DNA of 7,598 nucleotides from an uncultured Treponema sp. Its GTDB lineage: Bacteria; Spirochaetota; Spirochaetia; Treponematales; Treponemataceae. Below the pieces are notes generated by a model. It did no database searches and had not been told where the DNA came from. It saw nothing but the letters and a program-made list of their open reading frames with translations. Position numbers and translations under genes: made by a program. Shown piece by piece: positions 5,875-7,598 of the stretch (position 1 is its first letter; each line of letters starts with the position of its first letter). Location of the stretch: contig CAMOEE010000122.1 in the NCBI GenBank assembly GCA_946611835.1, positions 1 to 7,598 of the forward strand, given 5' to 3'.

Positions 5875-6759
5875 CTAAATCTCATCAACTAGCATGGATC
5901 CATCTTCATCAGTTTCTGCTCTGAAATTTAAAATCAAATCATCACTACTAATAGAGACATCAATAACACCAGCTGGTGTGACATAAGTGTATGAATAATT
6001 ATTAGTATATGAAAAATAAGAATTGCCAATAAAGAATCCATTTGTACTTGAGCCGCTACTTTGATATTTTACAGGAACTAGGGCTATATAAGTCGCATTT
6101 ACAAAATCAATTAAATTATCATCAAATTCAAAATCGTCCGAAGAATCCTCGTCTGCATCAAGATAACCTAAATAAACCCATTTATCTTTCTTATTACAGT
6201 ACACTTTAAATTCAACTGAACGTTTAATATGATCATCATCTTTGTTCCTCAACTTAATTTCATCATCAGGAAAAATATCAACTTTTTTTTCCAAACTCGC
6301 TTTATTAATAATAAATGTGTTTTTTGTTTTTACAGGAGGTATTTCAGCATTAATATCTCCATCTGATCGTATATATATATTTAAATTTCCATAGCCTATA
6401 TTGCAAACATAATCTACAGAATTAATCTCCTTGAAAGAAAATTTAAAATAATTGTAGTCTGATAATTTTATCTTTTGTTCTTTCATAGATTTTTTCAAGG
6501 CTGGAAGAATTTTAACATAGGTAGTATTGTCTTGTTCTATAATCGAAGTGTTATTTACTTTTTCCCAAGTAATACAATCATTACTAGCAAAAACTTGATA
6601 ACTTAGCTTCTTTGTATATGTATAGTTTGTAATATTAATTTCATATAAAAACTGTTTGTTATGTTTTTTTTCAACATCCGATTTATTAATAATAAAACTT
6701 GTTTCCGCAAATAAAGGAAATATAATTAACAAGGGTAATATAAAATAAATTTTTTTCAT
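5875..6759 (-). CDS. Secreted protein of unknown function with a tandemly duplicated domain
   Basis: I do not recognise the family. The 294-residue product begins with a clear signal peptide (MKK, a hydrophobic run to residue 17, likely cleavage after LFA at 18) and has no lipobox cysteine, so it should be exported. The mature part is two diverged copies of a domain of about 127 residues: FIINKSDVEKK starts copy 1 at residue 22 and FIINKASLEKK starts copy 2 at residue 149. Later segments also align, for example YQVFASNDCITWEKV with FKVYCNKKDKWVYLG. The strand-rich pattern and the ASND..TWEKV segment recall discoidin-like beta-sandwiches, but this is a weak guess. The DNA is AT-rich compared with genes to the left. 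AGGAGG lies 5 nt before the ATG. The gene is divergent from the XRE regulator, with a dyad inside its predicted promoter, so repression by that regulator is plausible. Confidence 0.8.
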   Translation of the reverse strand: MKKIYFILPLLIIFPLFAETSFIINKSDVEKKHNKQFLYEINITNYTYTKKLSYQVFASNDCITWEKVNNTSIIEQDNTTYVKILPALKKSMKEQKIKLSDYNYFKFSFKEINSVDYVCNIGYGNLNIYIRSDGDINAEIPPVKTKNTFIINKASLEKKVDIFPDDEIKLRNKDDDHIKRSVEFKVYCNKKDKWVYLGYLDADEDSSDDFEFDDNLIDFVNATYIALVPVKYQSSGSSTNGFFIGNSYFSYTNNYSYTYVTPAGVIDVSISSDDLILNFRAETDEDGSMLVDEI

Positions 6760-6800
6760 AAAATCCTCCTACACTTTTATTTTATGAAAGGATATTGGGT

Positions 6801-6829
6801 AGTTTACCTTATTAACACAACTTGTTAAT
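6801..6829 (-). promoter_or_regulatory. Predicted promoter of the secreted-protein gene with an operator-like dyad in its spacer
   Basis: On the reverse strand, TTAACA (6823-6828, five of six -35 bases) is followed after 16 bp by TAAACT (6801-6806, four of six -10 bases). ATTAACA (6811-6817) and TGTTAAT (6823-6829) form a 7-bp inverted repeat with a 5-bp centre. One arm covers the -35 and the other ends just upstream of the -10. An outer pair, TTTAC (6803-6807) and GTAAA (6837-6841), is nested almost symmetrically around it. This is the usual place for a repressor site; the adjacent XRE protein is the obvious candidate. Confidence 0.45.
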
Positions 6830-6883
6830 ACAGTTTGTAAATCCACATTCAAAGCAATACAATTGTGTTTTAAATCACATTTT

Positions 6884-6895
6884 AAATTGCAATTT
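6884..6895. promoter_or_regulatory. 12-bp perfect palindrome in the regulator's upstream region
   Basis: AAATTGCAATTT is a perfect 12-bp palindrome midway in the 202-bp gap between the secreted-protein and regulator genes. A shorter palindrome, ACAATTGT, lies at 6859-6866. Such AT-rich words arise easily by chance, so either could be incidental. Confidence 0.3.
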
Positions 6896-6900
6896 TAATA

Positions 6901-6925
6901 TTACAATACAATTATCATGTTGTAA
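6901..6925. promoter_or_regulatory. Possible autoregulatory dyad upstream of the XRE gene
   Basis: TTACAA (6901-6906) and TTGTAA (6920-6925) form an inverted repeat with a 13-bp centre, about 40 bp before the regulator ATG. If the extended -10 element at 6947-6955 is used, this dyad occupies the area just upstream of it. It is a different word from the dyad in the secreted-protein promoter, so a single binding specificity for both is not evident. Confidence 0.3.
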
Positions 6926-6946
6926 AGCTAGTGAACTATACGATTT

Positions 6947-6955
6947 TGTTATTCT
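6947..6955 (+). promoter_or_regulatory. Possible extended -10 of the XRE gene, again leaving almost no leader
   Basis: TGTTATTCT matches an extended -10 (TG, one base, then TATTCT with four of six positions). It ends 6 bp before the ATG at 6962, and there is no Shine-Dalgarno sequence upstream of that ATG. The arrangement copies that of the chemoreceptor gene, although no good -35 is seen here. Confidence 0.3.
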
Positions 6956-6961
6956 TAAAAT

Positions 6962-7279
6962 ATGAATTTTAAGGATAGACTCAGAGAATCAATAGAATAC
7001 AAAGGTTTATTAATAAAAGAAATTGCTGCTATAGCTGGAATTAATAATAACACTTTTTTATCTTATGTTGATGCTCGCGGTTCATTACCTAATGTTGAGA
7101 CTGCTGTAAAAATTGCAAAAGCACTCGATGTTTCTGTTGAATATCTGGTAACTGGTGAAGAAGCAGAAAAACTCCCAGATTCTAAAAATTCTGAAATCCA
7201 AGAAATCATAAATGACCTTTCAACTCTCGATAAAAATCAATTACTCACAGTTAAAAAAATGATTCATGCTTTAGTGTAA
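6962..7279 (+). CDS. XRE-family helix-turn-helix regulator
   Basis: A 105-residue protein with an N-terminal HTH_3/Cro-CI-type DNA-binding domain (about residues 6-65): FKDRLRESIEYKGLLIKEIA, the turn AGINNNTFLSYVDARGSLP, then ETAVKIAKALDVSVEYLVTGEE, the usual end of such domains. The remaining 40 residues (EIQEIINDLSTLDKNQLLTVKKMIHAL) are predicted helical and probably serve dimerisation. I recall similar small XRE proteins being common in Treponema genomes. The gene is AT-rich like the secreted-protein gene from which it diverges, and the two probably form a cassette. The ATG fits the family start but has no ribosome binding site. It likely binds dyads in the 202-bp gap; whether it represses its neighbour, itself or both is inference. 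Confidence 0.88.
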   Translation: MNFKDRLRESIEYKGLLIKEIAAIAGINNNTFLSYVDARGSLPNVETAVKIAKALDVSVEYLVTGEEAEKLPDSKNSEIQEIINDLSTLDKNQLLTVKKMIHALV

Positions 7280-7349
7280 ACATCCATCAAACATCTTGAA
7301 TAATCTCACTTTCTTTATCACCTCAAAAAACACATGATAAATTTTTCCC
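7280..7349. other. AT-rich gap after the XRE gene, no gene seen
   Basis: No open frame with a start and ribosome binding site and no strong GC-containing terminator is visible after the regulator stop. A 7-bp A/T-only inverted repeat (AATTTTT at 7340-7346 and AAAAATT at 7361-7367) runs into the predicted argC promoter and is too weak to call a terminator. Confidence 0.5.
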
Positions 7350-7378
7350 TAGAAACTCATAAAAATTCTCTTTATAAT
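7350..7378 (+). promoter_or_regulatory. Predicted argC promoter
   Basis: TAGAAA (7350-7355, four of six -35 bases), 17 bp, then a consensus TATAAT (7373-7378). Transcription would start near 7385, which gives argC a leader of about 170 nt that contains the whole GC-rich structured block. Confidence 0.5.
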
Positions 7379-7402
7379 AATAAAATCTATGTGAAAAACA
7401 CC

Positions 7403-7531
7403 AGCGCAAGGGATTGTAGGGGCGCGTAGCGTTCGCCGCTTGTCGGCGAATGAAGTGCGGTTAGCACGGAACCCCGAAAAGCCCGGCCTCCGCTTTGATG
7501 AGCGAAAGCGAATTAAAGCGGAGGTGCGCCC
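7403..7531. repeat. GC-rich, multi-branched structured element in the argC leader
   Basis: A sharply bounded GC-rich block within AT-rich DNA. Closing stem: GGGCGCG (7420-7426) with TGCGCCC (7525-7531), including one G-T pair. Hairpin 1: TTCGCCG (7432-7438) with CGGCGAA (7444-7450), 5-nt loop. Hairpin 2: GTGC (7455-7458) with GCAC (7464-7467), loop GGTTA. Then a single-stranded-looking ACCCCGAAAAGCCCGG (7471-7486). Hairpin 3: CCTCCGCTTT (7487-7496) with AAAGCGGAGG (7515-7524), continued by GAT/ATT, a tandem GA/GA mismatch, GC/GC and a GAAA tetraloop (7504-7507); it abuts the closing stem. There is no T-run after it, so it is not a terminator. From memory the ACCCCGAAAAGCCCGG core resembles intergenic repeats of treponemes; I could not check this. 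It may be a dispersed repeat or a cis-acting RNA. Confidence 0.65.
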
Positions 7532-7553
7532 AAATAAAACTCTGGAGCAAAAA

Positions 7554-7598
7554 ATGGCATACAAGATTTTCATTGACGGAAAAGAAGGAACGACAGGT
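7554..7598 (+). CDS. argC: N-acetyl-gamma-glutamyl-phosphate reductase, N-terminus only
   Basis: Only the first 15 codons are in the window: MAYKIFIDGKEGTTG. The pattern of a short basic start, a hydrophobic strand and DG.EGTTG is the N-terminal dinucleotide-binding motif of type 2 ArgC, which reduces N-acetylglutamyl phosphate with NADPH in arginine synthesis. GGAG (7544-7547), 6 nt before the ATG, supports the start. The call rests on a short segment and could not be tested on the rest of the protein. Confidence 0.75.
   Translation, partial: MAYKIFIDGKEGTTG

Noticed and set aside
7455..7486. Possible T-box-like motif (CACGGAACCCCG) or tRNA-like fold in the argC leader.
   Set aside because: The T-box consensus is not matched, no terminator/antiterminator with a T-run follows, and no TpsiC arm or acceptor stem of tRNA is present.
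7349..7573. Reverse-strand open frame of 74 codons across the GC-rich element.
   Set aside because: It lies almost wholly in the structured block, reads as Arg/Ser/Phe-rich low-sense protein, has no ribosome binding site and overlaps the argC start. Such frames arise from structured repeats.
1..7598. CRISPR array, tRNA, rRNA, transposase or integrase.
   Set aside because: No regularly spaced direct repeats, no tRNA or rRNA signatures and no transposase or integrase motifs were seen on either strand.

Overview
The window looks like chromosomal DNA of a host-associated or rumen-type Treponema (Spirochaetes). This rests on gene content and style, not on a search. The pointers are a large dCache chemoreceptor, a free bacteriohemerythrin, the QueH form of epoxyqueuosine reductase, a small XRE regulator of a type I associate with treponemes, and a long activase-type protein of the 2-hydroxyacyl-CoA dehydratase family. 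Genes in the first 5.8 kb have intermediate GC, whereas 5.87-7.40 kb is clearly AT-rich.

Left part (1-1600): the C-terminal end of an activase-related protein runs off the left edge. It converges on a reverse-strand bacteriohemerythrin gene, and the two share a strong hairpin terminator whose T-run faces the hemerythrin gene. The hemerythrin gene is divergent from a chemoreceptor gene. The 97-bp gap between them holds back-to-back promoters and an A-tract inverted repeat. The chemoreceptor promoter sits so close to its ATG that the mRNA may be leaderless.

Middle part (1588-5837): four same-strand genes with gaps of 19, 22 and 42 bp probably form one transcription unit: chemoreceptor, YbgC-type hotdog thioesterase, YitT-family membrane protein and queH. 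A 33-nt hairpin fills most of the yitT-queH gap and touches the queH ribosome binding site. QueH carries an unusual insertion of about 37 residues. That insertion contains a second copy of a 20-nt sequence from the start of the same gene.

Right part (5838-7598): an AT-rich two-gene cassette is inserted between queH and argC. It contains a reverse-strand secreted protein of unknown function made of two diverged copies of one domain, and a divergently transcribed XRE-family regulator. A dyad lies exactly between the -35 and -10 boxes predicted for the secreted-protein gene, which fits direct repression by the neighbouring regulator.

The cassette is followed by a sharply bounded GC-rich block of about 130 nt. 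It folds into a multi-branched structure, including a long hairpin with tandem GA mismatches and a GAAA tetraloop, and it lies in the predicted 5' leader of argC. This block is the best candidate for something undescribed: either a dispersed structured repeat or a cis-acting RNA. The window ends 15 codons into argC.
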